Shown here: piece after piece, positions 53,948-63,373 of the stretch
How positions within the stretch are numbered: the first letter of the stretch is position 1
Layout of the letters: the number at the start of each line of letters is the position of its first letter
Assembly: GCF_037154015.1 (NCBI RefSeq)
Contig: NZ_JBANRL010000001.1
Coordinates: 372,001-436,000, forward strand
Source of the DNA: Altererythrobacter aquiaggeris
Lineage (GTDB): Bacteria; Pseudomonadota; Alphaproteobacteria; Sphingomonadales; Sphingomonadaceae
Direction: 5' to 3'
DNA: 64,000 nucleotides
The notes under the pieces: model-generated
Databases searched by the model: none
What the model was told of the DNA's origin: nothing
The model's input: the letters and a program-made list of their open reading frames with translations, nothing else
Program-made: the position numbers and the translations under genes

Positions 53948-54850
53948 CTAATGTTCGCGCCCGAAATCCGGGGCCGCATCATCCTGTCCCATGTCGATGA
54001 TCGACCGGCGGATATCGCGCGTGCGGGTGAACAGATCGAATAATGTGTCCCCGTCGCCAGACCGGATCGCGCGTTGCAAAGCGGTCAGATCTTCCGAAAA
54101 CCGTCCCAGCACCTCCAGCACTGCTTCGCGATTGGAGAGAAATACATCGCGCCACATGGTCGGATCAGACGCCGCAATCCGGGTGAAATCCCTGAACCCG
54201 CCCGCTGAATATTTAATCACTTCACCCTGCGTAACGTCTTCGAGGTCGGAGGCCGTACCGACAATCGTATAGGCGATCAGGTGCGGAATATGGCTGGTAA
54301 CCGCCAACACCAGATCGTGATGCGCGGGTTCCATTATCTCGACAGTGGAGCCCAACGCTTCCCAGAAGCCGCGAAGATCTTCGACCGCGCTTTCGCAGGC
54401 ATTTTCGGGGGGCGTCAAAATACACCAGCGACCGTCAAACAAGGTGGCGAACCCGGCATCGGGTCCGCTTCGTTCCGTGCCGGCCACGGGGTGCGCGGGG
54501 ATGACTGTCGCGGAGGGGAGCGCTTCGGCCAGCGCCTTGGCAACCGCAGCTTTGGACGAACCAACATCGCTGATGATTGCGCCGGGCTTGATCCAGGGTC
54601 CAAGCTCTTTCGCCGCAGCCCCCATCGCGCCGACGGGCACGCACAGGATAACCAGATCGGCGCCCGTTACAGCCTCTCCGGCGGATGGCGCGACTTGCCC
54701 CACCAGTCCCAGTTCGGCGGCACGGCTGCGTACGGCGGGATCGCTGTCATAGCCGGCCGTGACCGCAGCGGGCAGACGGTCGCTGATCGCAAGTCCAAGC
54801 GAGCCGCCGAGCAAGCCAAGGCCGATGATGGCAACCCTGTCGATGGTCAT
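53948..54850 (-). CDS. tyrA: prephenate/arogenate dehydrogenase
   Basis: The 300-residue protein begins [19 protein letters not shown], a Rossmann NAD(P) site, and includes [19 protein letters not shown]-like [15 protein letters not shown], and [14 protein letters not shown], which carries the family's catalytic His. [19 protein letters not shown] belongs to the helical dimerisation domain. It makes the tyrosine precursor from prephenate or arogenate. Which substrate and cofactor are used cannot be decided. No chorismate mutase or ACT domain is fused. It overlaps hisC by four bases (ATGA). Confidence 0.88.
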   Translation of the reverse strand: MTIDRVAIIGLGLLGGSLGLAISDRLPAAVTAGYDSDPAVRSRAAELGLVGQVAPSAGEAVTGADLVILCVPVGAMGAAAKELGPWIKPGAIISDVGSSKAAVAKALAEALPSATVIPAHPVAGTERSGPDAGFATLFDGRWCILTPPENACESAVEDLRGFWEALGSTVEIMEPAHHDLVLAVTSHIPHLIAYTIVGTASDLEDVTQGEVIKYSAGGFRDFTRIAASDPTMWRDVFLSNREAVLEVLGRFSEDLTALQRAIRSGDGDTLFDLFTRTRDIRRSIIDMGQDDAAPDFGREH

Positions 54851-55947
54851 TGTGCCTGTTTCGCCATTTCGCGCAGCGCGAGCGCAATTTCATCCATCTG
54901 GCCCGCGGAGCCGATGGTAATCCGCAGTCCGTTTGGCAGGCCCTGACCAGGCAGCCAGCGGGTCGCGTACCCGCGGCTCGCGAGTCCTTGCATTGCGGCC
55001 TCTGCGGTCAATCCGCCTTCGAACAGGATCAGCACGAAGTTGGCCTTGCTTGGCAAAGGACGGATGCCGTAATTGCCAAGCGCGGCAAGCGATTTTGTAA
55101 ACCGCGCCAATTCGGCCGCGTTGTGTTCGCGCGATTTGCGGACAAAATCCTGATCGCCCAATGCCGCAATTGCCGCTGCCTGACCCGTCACGGTGACGTT
55201 GAACGGCCCGCGGATCCGGTTTAGCGCATCGATGATATGCGGTGCCCCGGTTGCCCAGCCGATCCGCTCCCCCGCAAGGCCGTAAATTTTGGAGAACGTG
55301 CGCGTGACCAGAACGTTGTCATGCGCGGCCGCCAGCGCCAGACCGCCATCATCCTCGTCGGCGGTGAGATATTCGGCATAGGCCTGATCGAGCACGAACA
55401 GCACATCTTCGGGCAACGCAGCGTGCAGCGCGGCAATTTCGGCCCCGTCCATATAACTGCCGGTGGGATTGTTGGGATTGGCGAGGAAGACCACGCGGGT
55501 ATTGCCGGTTACCAGCGTCAGCAACGCGTCGGCATCGGTGCCATAATCACTGTCCGGCGCGACGACGGGGATCGCACCGCAGCGGCGCGCGGCAATGTCA
55601 TACACAGCAAAACCATAGCGTACGTAAAGCACTTCGTCGCCCGGCCCGGCGTAGGCCTGTGCAGCCAGATTGAGCAATTCGTCCGAACCCGTTCCGCAAA
55701 CTATCCGCGCGGGATCGAGGCCGTGCACTTCGCCCAGCTTTGTCCGCAGTTCGCTGGCGCCGGGATCGGGATAGGTCGCACCGCCGCGCGCCATGTTCAG
55801 CGCGCCCAGCGCGGCAGGCGAAGTTCCCAGAGGGTTTTCGTTGGCCGACAATTTCACCAGCTCGCGCCCGTCATCGGCGCGCGACTTGCCCGGTGTGTAG
55901 GCGTGGATGCCCGCTATCCAGGGCTTGATGGTTGGTTGGTCTGCCAT
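54847..55947 (-). CDS. hisC: histidinol-phosphate aminotransferase
   Basis: The 366-residue class-I/II aminotransferase contains [47 protein letters not shown] and the PLP lysine in [18 protein letters not shown], with [12 protein letters not shown] near the end. It transaminates imidazole-acetol phosphate in histidine synthesis; paralogues act on prephenate or phenylpyruvate, and the tight pairing with tyrA suggests it could serve tyrosine/phenylalanine synthesis instead. It is divergent from metX with about 73 bases between starts. Confidence 0.88.
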   Translation of the reverse strand: MADQPTIKPWIAGIHAYTPGKSRADDGRELVKLSANENPLGTSPAALGALNMARGGATYPDPGASELRTKLGEVHGLDPARIVCGTGSDELLNLAAQAYAGPGDEVLYVRYGFAVYDIAARRCGAIPVVAPDSDYGTDADALLTLVTGNTRVVFLANPNNPTGSYMDGAEIAALHAALPEDVLFVLDQAYAEYLTADEDDGGLALAAAHDNVLVTRTFSKIYGLAGERIGWATGAPHIIDALNRIRGPFNVTVTGQAAAIAALGDQDFVRKSREHNAAELARFTKSLAALGNYGIRPLPSKANFVLILFEGGLTAEAAMQGLASRGYATRWLPGQGLPNGLRITIGSAGQMDEIALALREMAKQAQ

Positions 55948-56020
55948 GATCGGAGGCGCGCATACCGCGTTACCCGGGCAATTGACAGCCCGCTTGGCCT
56001 ACCCCAAGTCCGCCAGCGAA

Positions 56021-57148
56021 ATGAATGCCGCCACGCCTTTGCAAAATCTCACGCTGCCAAACCCGCTCAGGCTGGATAACGGGCGCGAGCTGGATAGGGC
56101 CGTCATCGCCTATCAAACCTACGGCGAACTGGCCGCTGACAGAAGCAATGCGGTTCTGGTTTGCCATGCGCTGACGGGTGATCAGCATATCGCCAGCGCG
56201 CATCCGGTTACGGGCAAAGCCGGCTGGTGGGAACGGATGGTCGGCCCCGGCAAGCCGATCGATACGGACAAGTTCCACGTGATTTGCGCCAATGTCATCG
56301 GCAGCTGCATGGGCAGCACCGGCCCTGCCAGTAATGCGCAGGACGGGCAGCCTTACGCGATGCGTTTCCCGGTCATCACAATCCGCGATATGGTGCGCGG
56401 GCAAGCGGCGCTGCTGGATGCGCTGGGGATTGAAAAACTTCACGCTGTGGTCGGCGGATCGATGGGCGGGATGCAGGCGCTGAGCATGGCAGCGAACTTT
56501 CCCGGCAGAGCGGAACGGGTGCTGGCAATCGCCACCACCGCGCGGCATTCGGCGCAGAATATCGCCTTCCACGAGGTCGGGCGTCAGGCGATCATGGCTG
56601 ACCCTGCGTGGAATGGCGGCGACTATTATGCGACCGGCGCCGGTCCCGATGCCGGCCTGTCGGTTGCGCGGATGGCGGCGCATATCACTTATCTTTCGGA
56701 AGAAGGGCTGACCGAAAAGTTCGGCCGCCGCCTGCAAGACCGCGCCAATGGTGAAAAGGGCGCGAAAAGCTTCGGCTTCGATGCGGATTTCCAGGTCGAA
56801 AGCTATTTGCGCCATCAGGGGCTGGCCTTCACGGGCCGCTTCGATGCCAATTCCTATCTCTATATCACCCGCGCGATGGATTATTTCGATCTGGCGGAAG
56901 AGCACGCCAAGGACGGTAAGGAGGGCCTGCTGGCCGATGCCTTCGCCGGTACAAAAGCGCGCTTTTGCCTGATCAGCTTCGATACCGACTGGCTGTATCC
57001 CACCGCTGAAAGCCGCCACATCGTCCACGCGCTCAACGCTGCGGGTGCGCCGGTCAGCTTTGTCGAACTGTCCGCGCCCTTCGGCCATGACAGCTTCCTG
57101 CTCGACGTCCCTGCGCTCGACCGGGTGGTTAAGGGGTTCATCCAGTGA
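56021..57148 (+). CDS. metX: homoserine O-acetyltransferase MetX
   Basis: ATG 56021 is preferred because family similarity starts at [20 protein letters not shown]; an upstream frame overlaps the divergent hisC. The 375-residue alpha/beta hydrolase has the nucleophile elbow [27 protein letters not shown] (Asp) and [11 protein letters not shown] (His). It activates homoserine, with acetyl- or possibly succinyl-CoA, for methionine synthesis. The GTG of metW overlaps its TGA. The divergent hisC start is so close that no riboswitch of known size fits between. Confidence 0.9.
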   Translation: MNAATPLQNLTLPNPLRLDNGRELDRAVIAYQTYGELAADRSNAVLVCHALTGDQHIASAHPVTGKAGWWERMVGPGKPIDTDKFHVICANVIGSCMGSTGPASNAQDGQPYAMRFPVITIRDMVRGQAALLDALGIEKLHAVVGGSMGGMQALSMAANFPGRAERVLAIATTARHSAQNIAFHEVGRQAIMADPAWNGGDYYATGAGPDAGLSVARMAAHITYLSEEGLTEKFGRRLQDRANGEKGAKSFGFDADFQVESYLRHQGLAFTGRFDANSYLYITRAMDYFDLAEEHAKDGKEGLLADAFAGTKARFCLISFDTDWLYPTAESRHIVHALNAAGAPVSFVELSAPFGHDSFLLDVPALDRVVKGFIQ

Positions 57149-57792
57149 GCACATCCCCGACCAGTTCCCAAGCCAATTTGCGCCCCGATCTCGCGGTTAT
57201 TCTGGCGCATATCGAACCCGGCAGCCGTGCGCTGGATGTCGGCTGCGGCGACGGGGCGCTGATGGCGGCGCTGCGCGATGAAAAACAGGTCGATGCGCGC
57301 GGGATCGAGATTGACCCGGTTTGCGTCGAACGCTGTGTCTCCCGCGGGCTGAGCGTGGTGCAGGGCGACGCAGGCCGCGATCTGGCTTTCTATCCCGACG
57401 GCGCGTTCGATTATGCGATCCTGAGCCAGACGCTGCAAACTGCCGAGCGGCCCGACCGGATACTGACGCAATTGCTGCGCGTTGGCCGCACGGCCTTTGT
57501 CAGTTTCCCCAATTTCGCCTATTGGCGGATGCGGGGGGCGCTGCTGATGGGCGGACGGATGCCGGTGACGCGGCACTTGCCGGTCAGTTGGTACGAAACG
57601 CAGAATATCCACAATGTCACCGTCGCGGATTTCGAAGAACTCGCGGCAGAAATGGGTATCACTATCGAACGCCGCTGGTTCTTCACCAACCAGCGCCCGG
57701 TCGGCGCCGGCGGAGCTAACTGGCGTGCCGAATATGCCGTATTCGAAATCGGCCAAAAAGCGCGCCAGGGTTACACTAGTTACACCCTGTAA
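57145..57792 (+). CDS. metW: MetW methyltransferase-like protein
   Basis: GTG 57145 overlaps the metX stop. The 215-residue protein has the SAM-binding-like turn [49 protein letters not shown] and the C-terminal [20 protein letters not shown], all MetW hallmarks. MetW forms a complex with MetX in proteobacteria and supports homoserine acylation or succinylation. The last eight codons and the stop (Q-G-Y-T-S-Y-T-L-stop) are provided by repeat copy C, so the natural C terminus may have been replaced. Confidence 0.9.
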   Translation: MSTSPTSSQANLRPDLAVILAHIEPGSRALDVGCGDGALMAALRDEKQVDARGIEIDPVCVERCVSRGLSVVQGDAGRDLAFYPDGAFDYAILSQTLQTAERPDRILTQLLRVGRTAFVSFPNFAYWRMRGALLMGGRMPVTRHLPVSWYETQNIHNVTVADFEELAAEMGITIERRWFFTNQRPVGAGGANWRAEYAVFEIGQKARQGYTSYTL

Positions 57793-57797
57793 CCCTG
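57766..57797 (+). repeat. dispersed palindromic repeat, copy C, at the metW stop
   Basis: CAGGGTTACA and TGTAACCCTG are perfect 10-bp inverted arms around a 12-base centre CTAGTTACACCC. It contains the metW stop codon TAA at 57790-57792. It is identical to copies A and B over the left arm and centre. The perfect arms could also act as the operon's 3' hairpin. Confidence 0.8.
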
Positions 57798-58009
57798 AAT
57801 TCGATCCGGGTTTATAGATATATTTCATAGCTTTGAGCGCAATTCCGGCAGGGTGACACTTGGGCGGGTTACGCGCAAAAACAGGCAGATCACGATTTGA
57901 AAGAGCCGCGGGCGCTGTAGCGGGTATGCGGCGTGTAGGAAAATGACTGCTTTCGGGGTGGGGAGCGAAATGTCTGGTTTGGTGGGGTAAATCCGATTAG
58001 GCTGACAGA

Positions 58010-58891
58010 ATGACCTGCTGCCTCGCTTTGAAAATCGGCCAATTTGCAGCGCTCGGGTTGCTTGCAATAGCTTCGCCGGCAATCTCTCAAACCCATGCCA
58101 GCAACGCTGGATCGACAGAGCATCTACCCGCCCTTAGGGGTGACTATTTTGTATTGTCCTCCAAAGAAGTCGGACGCGACTACCACATCTATATTCGGCT
58201 ACCTGAAGGTTATGGTGACAACACTAATCAAAGTTACCCGGTAATCTATTTGCTTGACGGCGATTCGACTTTTCCGATGCTCGCGCCACTGCATTTGTTC
58301 ATGCATTATGACGATCAAATCCCCGAAGCTGTCGTTGTAGGCATCGCGTATGGCGGGTTCGAGCCCGGCATAAATATGCGGCACATAGACTTTCGCACCG
58401 TCATGGATGATGGCACTCTGGGAGGGGCGCCACAGTTTCTGTCGATGCTGGAAAACGAGCTGCTTCCTCGCATTGACGATCAGTTCAGAACCAATCCGAA
58501 AAGGCGCATCCTGGTCGGCCAGAGTCGTGGAGGCAGCGCGGTATTGCAAGCAGCATGGCTGAAGCCGGGCCTGTTTTGGGGCCATGTCGCCAGTAACCCT
58601 GGCCGTGAGCCAGATACCAAGCTCCTATTCGGAATGGATCGCCTGCCACCTGCGAAGCAGCGAAGTGGATATCTGATCGTGGCGTCAGGTTCGCGTGATC
58701 GTGACTACTTACGTGGAGCGGCGCTCGAATGGCGCGACAAAATTGCCGCCCGGGATGATTTCCCATGGGACACTAGATTTATCGATATTCCCGGTGGGAC
58801 ACATGCTGCCGACCTTGGAAACGCCTACCGTGCCGCAATGAATGTCATGTTCGCCCAAACAGCCGGATCTAAAACCGGGCGGCAAAACTGA
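58010..58891 (+). CDS. exported putative esterase (alpha/beta fold)
   Basis: The 293-residue protein has a signal-like N terminus ending near ISQ, followed by RDYHIYIRLPEGYGDN, VIYLLDGDSTFPML, then VVVGIAYGGF, the nucleophile elbow VGQSRGGSAVLQ and a C-terminal PGGTHAADLG with the likely His. This is the esterase D / enterochelin-esterase-like fold. It is probably periplasmic; substrate is unknown. It is separate from the metabolic genes on either side, with 217 bases upstream. Confidence 0.83.
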   Translation: MTCCLALKIGQFAALGLLAIASPAISQTHASNAGSTEHLPALRGDYFVLSSKEVGRDYHIYIRLPEGYGDNTNQSYPVIYLLDGDSTFPMLAPLHLFMHYDDQIPEAVVVGIAYGGFEPGINMRHIDFRTVMDDGTLGGAPQFLSMLENELLPRIDDQFRTNPKRRILVGQSRGGSAVLQAAWLKPGLFWGHVASNPGREPDTKLLFGMDRLPPAKQRSGYLIVASGSRDRDYLRGAALEWRDKIAARDDFPWDTRFIDIPGGTHAADLGNAYRAAMNVMFAQTAGSKTGRQN

Positions 58892-58955
58892 ACGGAAGGG
58901 GGACGACCGCTTTCAGGCAAGTCGGATGAACCGTAATAGGTATGCATTCAGGGCG

Positions 58956-59252
58956 TTAGCGGACACTTCGCAGCCGCTCCGCGTGCCACTTCATATGGCT
59001 CTGCATAAAGGTCGAGATAAAGTAATAGGAGTGATCATACCCCTCCTGCATTTGGATGTGTGCGGGGATGCCGGCTTTCTTGCAGGCGATGGCGAGCAGG
59101 CCGGGTTTGAGCTGTTCGTGCAAAAAATCGTCTTCAGTGCCCTGATCGACCAGCAAATGGTCTGTCCGTGCGCCGTCCTCGATCAGTGCGACAGCATCAT
59201 ATTCGCGCCATGTGCCGCGGTCCGGCCCAAGATAACCGCCCAGCGCTTTTTC
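58956..59252 (-). pseudogene. duplicated 3' fragment of fghA
   Basis: This minus-strand segment is a near-identical, gap-free copy of the C-terminal third of fghA (60381-60677), offset by 1425 bases; homology starts at about 58948 and ends at 59252. It retains EDGARTDHLLVDQGTEDD-like and EGYDHSYYFISTF, the Asp and His region, but not the nucleophile GHSMGG. A TTG at 59297 could start an unrelated 15-residue leader into it. Without the serine it cannot be an active esterase. It is a recent partial duplication that now brackets the hydrolase gene. Confidence 0.85.
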
Positions 59253-59360
59253 GCCGTTTGACCACCGGAACCGGACAGTCTCCTTTTGGTCCGACAAAGG
59301 ATTTTACAATGGGATAGCCCCTGCAAAAGCCCCCGATTTGCCAACCTGCCGGTTGCAGTA

Positions 59361-60170
59361 TTATTGCGATTCCGAAATGCTCGTTGCATCCAGAATCACG
59401 CGAACGGTCTCCTCTGGCTGATCCCACATCGGGAAGTGTCCGCTATGCTCGAACCAGTGCAGCGTCGCTTCGGGGAAGGCTTTGATCGCGCGATCCGCCT
59501 GCTGCGGCAGACACAGCCGATCCTTGCGTCCCCAGCCGATGACAACGGGCGCAGCCGTGTTCGCAGGGCCCTGCTGCATTGCGCCGTTGGCGAGATCCTT
59601 CACAAGCGAATTGACAGTGCGCGTATTGGCCAATGATTTCAGTTCACGCGCGACGAATGCCGGGTCGAGCGCCCACGGCCTTGCTGAAAGCTGGGCCATG
59701 AGCGCGGTCCGGCCTGCGACATTTCCGGTAATGGCAGAAAGCGCCGGTCGCAGCGCGCGAACCATAGCAATCGACGGCATTATGGTGGCTTTGAAGAAGG
59801 TGCGTTCCCATCCCTGCCAGAAGCCGCCCGGATCCAGTGCGACAACCGCGCCCGATTGGCCGCGCCGCGCCATCTCGAGCACCAGGCGGGCACCCAGCGA
59901 GCTGCCAACCATATCAATACCTGTGAGATTCTCCGAGCCGAGCCAGCTGTCCAGACTGCGCGCCAGCCCGTCGAACGTACCGCTGTCGGCCTCTTCGGGT
60001 GACTGCCCGTGGCCGGGCAGGTCTACGGCGATTACCTCCCTGACTTCGGAAAGCGCAGGCGAGATCGTGTCCCACGAGCCGCAGGTCGCCCCCAGTCCGT
60101 GGACAAGGAGGAGGGGTTTTCCGCGCCCCGTGCGCGTGTAATGCATGGTCATGTAATCGTAACGTCTCAA
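59361..60170 (-). CDS. alpha/beta-fold hydrolase
   Basis: The 269-residue protein has LLLVHGLGATCGSWD (oxyanion hole), VDLPGHGQSPE, the nucleophile elbow VGSSLGARLVLE, and the C-terminal EHSGHFPMWDQPEET with catalytic His. The elbow reads GSSLGA. It is cytoplasmic and substrate is unknown. It lies between the two copies of the fghA 3' sequence. A second ATG six codons in is equally possible as a start. Confidence 0.85.
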   Translation of the reverse strand: MRRYDYMTMHYTRTGRGKPLLLVHGLGATCGSWDTISPALSEVREVIAVDLPGHGQSPEEADSGTFDGLARSLDSWLGSENLTGIDMVGSSLGARLVLEMARRGQSGAVVALDPGGFWQGWERTFFKATIMPSIAMVRALRPALSAITGNVAGRTALMAQLSARPWALDPAFVARELKSLANTRTVNSLVKDLANGAMQQGPANTAAPVVIGWGRKDRLCLPQQADRAIKAFPEATLHWFEHSGHFPMWDQPEETVRVILDATSISESQ

Positions 60171-60318
60171 ACCGGCTTATGGGCCCGGGGATGTCTATAT
60201 AACCGAAGGTGAGGCGCTGGTTTGGTTGGCGGCCGACGCGGCGCGTGAACACGGTGACGGTGATTTCTCCATCAAGACCGATGAGGGACGCGCCGTTGTC
60301 GGGCTGCCCGGAGTGTGA
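60163..60318 (+). pseudogene. 51-codon orphan reading frame, possible gene tail
   Basis: Between two hydrolase genes a plus-strand frame without a start codon reads PAYGPGDVYITEGEALVWLA, then GDGDFSIKTDEGRAVVGLPG before TGA. It has the look of a real C terminus but I cannot name the family. It may be the remnant of a gene cut by the fghA duplication. Confidence 0.35.
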
Positions 60319-60380
60319 ACCGCCGGAATGTCGGCTTTTCGGCATCGCTGGAAGCTGGGCAATCCTCCGCAATCAGGGCG

Positions 60381-61223
60381 TTAGCGGACACTTCGCAGCC
60401 GCTCCGCGTGCCACTTCACATGGCTCTGCATAAAGGTCGAGATAAAGTAATAGGAGTGGTCATACCCCTCCTGCATTCGGATGTGTGCGGGGATGCCGGC
60501 TTTCTTGCAGCCGATGGCGAGCAGGCCGGGTTTGAGCTGTTCGTGCAAAAAGTCGTCGGCGGTGCCCTGATCGACCAGCAAATGGTCTGTCCGTGCGCCG
60601 TCCTCGATCAGTGCGACAGCATCATATTCGCGCCATGTGCCGCGGTCCGGCCCCAGATAACCGCCCAGCGCTTTTTCCCCCCACGGGCAATTCAGCGGGC
60701 TGGCAATCGGCGCGAATGCGCTGACGCAGCGGAAAGTTTCGGGGTTTCTGAGCCCGATGGTAAGCGCGCCGTGGCCGCCCATGGAGTGGCCCGTAATCCC
60801 CTGCCGCGCCATATCGGCGGGGAAGTTGGCGGCAATCAGCGCGGGCAGCTCGCGCTCGATATAGCTGCGCATCCGGTAATTTTTCGCCCACGGCGCCTCG
60901 GTTGCATCGACGTAGAAACCCGCGCCTTTGCCGAAATCATAGGCGTCGTCATCGGGCACGTCGTCGCCGCGCGGAGACGTATCTGGCGCGACGAAGATAA
61001 TGCCGTGTTCGGCGCAGGCGGCGCGGTATTCGCCTTTCTCCATGACATTGGCATGGTTGCAGGTGAGACCCGAGAGATACCACAGCACCGGCAGCTTCGC
61101 GCCAGCTTCGTGGTCCGGAACATAGACTGCAAAATTCATGCCGGTGCGCGTTTCGGCGGAGGCATGGGAATAAACCCCCTGCACTCCGCCAAAAGCGCGG
61201 TTTTGGGAAACGGTCTCGATCAA
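60381..61223 (-). CDS. fghA: S-formylglutathione hydrolase
   Basis: The 280-residue esterase D family enzyme has QGVYSHASAETRTGMNFAVY, VLWYLSGLTCNHANVMEKG, the nucleophile elbow GHSMGGHGALTIGL and EGYDHSYYFISTFMQSHVKW. Ser, Asp and His of the triad are present. It hydrolyses S-formylglutathione to formate and glutathione, following AdhC. It is third in an adhC-VOC-fghA operon on the minus strand. Its C-terminal third is duplicated at 58956-59252. Confidence 0.93.
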   Translation of the reverse strand: MIETVSQNRAFGGVQGVYSHASAETRTGMNFAVYVPDHEAGAKLPVLWYLSGLTCNHANVMEKGEYRAACAEHGIIFVAPDTSPRGDDVPDDDAYDFGKGAGFYVDATEAPWAKNYRMRSYIERELPALIAANFPADMARQGITGHSMGGHGALTIGLRNPETFRCVSAFAPIASPLNCPWGEKALGGYLGPDRGTWREYDAVALIEDGARTDHLLVDQGTADDFLHEQLKPGLLAIGCKKAGIPAHIRMQEGYDHSYYFISTFMQSHVKWHAERLRSVR

Positions 61224-61229
61224 GCGGGC

Positions 61230-61610
61230 TCAGCCCATCCGTTTCATGACGCAGATCTTGTTGCCTGCCGGATCGCGCAGATAGGCCAGATACAGGCTGC
61301 CCATTTCGCTGGTGCGGATGCCGGGGGGATCTTCGATGGCGGTGCCGCCATTGGCGACGCCGGCATCGTGCCATGCCTGACCCTGCGCTTCGTCATCGAC
61401 TTCGAAACCGATGGTGCCGCCGTTGGCATAGCAGGCAGGCTTGCCGTCGATCGGTTTGGAAACAAGGAACGGCTTGCCCTTGTGCAGGTAGATCAGGCGG
61501 CCCTTGGGATCGACCGATCCTTCGCGCCCGCCCAGCGCCTTGAAAGTCGCGTCGTAAAATTTCTTGGCGGCGTCGATGTCGTCGGCCCCCAGCATTACAT
61601 GGCTAAACAT
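61230..61610 (-). CDS. VOC/glyoxalase-like protein
   Basis: The 126-residue protein begins MFSHVMLGADDIDAAKKFYD and contains VDDEAQGQAWHDAGVANGG and GSLYLAYLRDPAGNKICVMK, typical of the vicinal-oxygen-chelate fold. Metal-ligand His (SHVML) and Glu-like positions are consistent, but substrate is unknown. Genes of this type often sit between adhC and fghA; it may act on a glutathione adduct. It ends seven bases before fghA. Confidence 0.85.
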   Translation of the reverse strand: MFSHVMLGADDIDAAKKFYDATFKALGGREGSVDPKGRLIYLHKGKPFLVSKPIDGKPACYANGGTIGFEVDDEAQGQAWHDAGVANGGTAIEDPPGIRTSEMGSLYLAYLRDPAGNKICVMKRMG

Positions 61611-61641
61611 TATGTACTCTCCCTTGGTTATTTCTGCGAAA

Positions 61642-62748
61642 TCAGTAGATTACCACGCTGCGGATGCTTTCGCCTGCGTGCATCAGATCGAACCCCCGGT
61701 TGATTTCCTCCAGCGTCAGCGTGTGGGTAATCATCGGGTCGATCTGGATTTTGCCGTCCATGTACCAGTCAACGATTTTGGGTACATCGGTGCGGCCTTT
61801 CGCCCCGCCGAATGCGGTGCCGCGCCAGTTGCGGCCGGTCACCAGCTGGAACGGGCGGGTTTCGATGGTCTTGCCTGCCTCTGCCACGCCGATGATGATG
61901 CTGGTGCCCCAGCCTTTATGGCAGCATTCGAGCGCCTGGCGCATGACATCGGTGTTGCCGGTGCAGTCGAAACTGTAATCCGCCCCGCCATCAAGCATGT
62001 TGACCAGGTGGGCAACGATATCGGAGACATCTTTCGGATTGACGAAATCGGTCATGCCGAATTTGCGGCCCCATTCCTCGCGGTCGGGGTTGATATCCAC
62101 GCCGACAATCCGGTCGGCGCCCGCCATCTTCGCGCCCTGCAGCACGTTGAGGCCGATCCCGCCAAGGCCGAACACCACCACATTGTCGCCGGGTTTGACC
62201 TGCGCCGTATTGACCACCGCGCCCACCCCGGTGGTGACACCGCAGCCGATGTAACAGCTGGTGTTGAACGGGGCGTCTTCGCGGATTTTCGCCAGCGCGA
62301 TTTCGGGCAGCACGGTGAAGTTGGAAAAGGTGGAGCAGCCCATGTAGTGGAAAATCGTCTCGCCCTTGTAGCTGAAGCGCGAAGTCCCGTCGGGCATCAG
62401 CCCCTTCCCCTGCGTTTCGCGGATCGCGCTGCACAGATTGGTTTTGCCGCTGAGGCACATTTTGCACTGGCGGCATTCGGGCGTGTAAAGCGGGATCACG
62501 TGATCGCCGGGCACCAGCGAGGTTACGCCCGCGCCGATCTCGCGCACGATGCCCGCGCCTTCATGGCCCAATATGCTGGGAAACAGGCCCTCGCTGTCGA
62601 GCCCGTCCAGCGTATAGGCATCGGTATGGCAAATGCCCGTGGCCATGATTTCGACGAGCACTTCGCCCGCTTTGGGCCCTTCCAGATCCAGCTCGACAAT
62701 TTCGAGCGGCTGTTTGGGGGCGAAGGCAACTGCGGCGCGTGTTTTCAT
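61642..62748 (-). CDS. adhC: S-(hydroxymethyl)glutathione dehydrogenase (class III ADH)
   Basis: The 368-residue zinc alcohol dehydrogenase has [29 protein letters not shown], the structural-zinc [15 protein letters not shown] and the NAD-binding [20 protein letters not shown]. It oxidises the spontaneous adduct of formaldehyde and glutathione with NAD, giving S-formylglutathione for FghA. It is the first gene of the adhC-VOC-fghA operon, divergent from a small exported protein. Confidence 0.94.
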   Translation of the reverse strand: MKTRAAVAFAPKQPLEIVELDLEGPKAGEVLVEIMATGICHTDAYTLDGLDSEGLFPSILGHEGAGIVREIGAGVTSLVPGDHVIPLYTPECRQCKMCLSGKTNLCSAIRETQGKGLMPDGTSRFSYKGETIFHYMGCSTFSNFTVLPEIALAKIREDAPFNTSCYIGCGVTTGVGAVVNTAQVKPGDNVVVFGLGGIGLNVLQGAKMAGADRIVGVDINPDREEWGRKFGMTDFVNPKDVSDIVAHLVNMLDGGADYSFDCTGNTDVMRQALECCHKGWGTSIIIGVAEAGKTIETRPFQLVTGRNWRGTAFGGAKGRTDVPKIVDWYMDGKIQIDPMITHTLTLEEINRGFDLMHAGESIRSVVIY

Positions 62749-62875
62749 GCAGCGTCCCTATCGCGCAAATACGCATCCGCGCAAGCTGCTGCATTCGCAT
62801 CCGGCCTTCGTTCATCATTACGTCAGCGAAGATGAATTAGATATCGCTGCGACGTCCCCGCAGGAGGAGGATTTT

Positions 62876-63343
62876 ATGCGAATCGTATCATTTGGCCGCG
62901 CAGCTATGGTAACCGCCGCTTTGGCCGTGTGCGCGCCGCTTCCCGCGTTGGCGCAGGATGCGCCGCCAGCCGATGCACCGCCAGCCGATGCACCGCTGGC
63001 CAATGTGACCGAGCGGCTGGCCGATCCCGCGACGCAGCAGGTTGCCGCCGTAACGCTTTCCACTCTGGTCGAGGCTTTGCTCGATTTGCCGATCGCACCG
63101 CTGGCAAACGCAGTACGCAGCGCCGATCCGGACGCATTGCCCGATATCGATGACAACACCACCGTGCGCCAGCTGGCCGGACCCGATGCCGAAGATGTGC
63201 CGGCTGTCATCCGCGCAGAACTTCCCCGCGCGATGGACATGATGGCGGGAATGGCCGCCGGGTTCGAAGCGCTGCTTCCGGCGCTGAAAGACATGGCCGA
63301 ACAGTTCGAACAATCGGTTGAAGAGGCGCGCAAAGCATCCTGA
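62876..63343 (+). CDS. small exported protein of unknown function
   Basis: ATG 62876 follows a strong CAGGAGGAGG site and gives 155 residues. A signal peptide ending PALAQ is followed by an Asp-Ala-Pro repeat (DAPPADAPPADAPLA), then helical sequence with LVEALLDLPIAPLANAVRSA and MDMMAGMAAGFEALLPALKD. Some sphingomonad envelope proteins look like this, but I do not recognise a named family. It is divergent from adhC and directly precedes a glutathione S-transferase. Confidence 0.6.
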   Translation: MRIVSFGRAAMVTAALAVCAPLPALAQDAPPADAPPADAPLANVTERLADPATQQVAAVTLSTLVEALLDLPIAPLANAVRSADPDALPDIDDNTTVRQLAGPDAEDVPAVIRAELPRAMDMMAGMAAGFEALLPALKDMAEQFEQSVEEARKAS

Positions 63344-63373
63344 TCGCGCTGGACTGGCGCGGCCGCTTGCGGC

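Noticed and set aside
55948-56020. SAM riboswitch before metX
   Set aside because: Only about 73 bases separate the divergent starts, and no aptamer-like stem pattern is visible.
55970-57154. 394-residue minus-strand frame opposite metX
   Set aside because: Antisense shadow of a conserved gene with all catalytic motifs on the other strand.
60315-62835. Two plus-strand frames of 462 and 423 residues opposite fghA, VOC and adhC
   Set aside because: Both are antisense to three conserved enzymes; no independent motif supports them.
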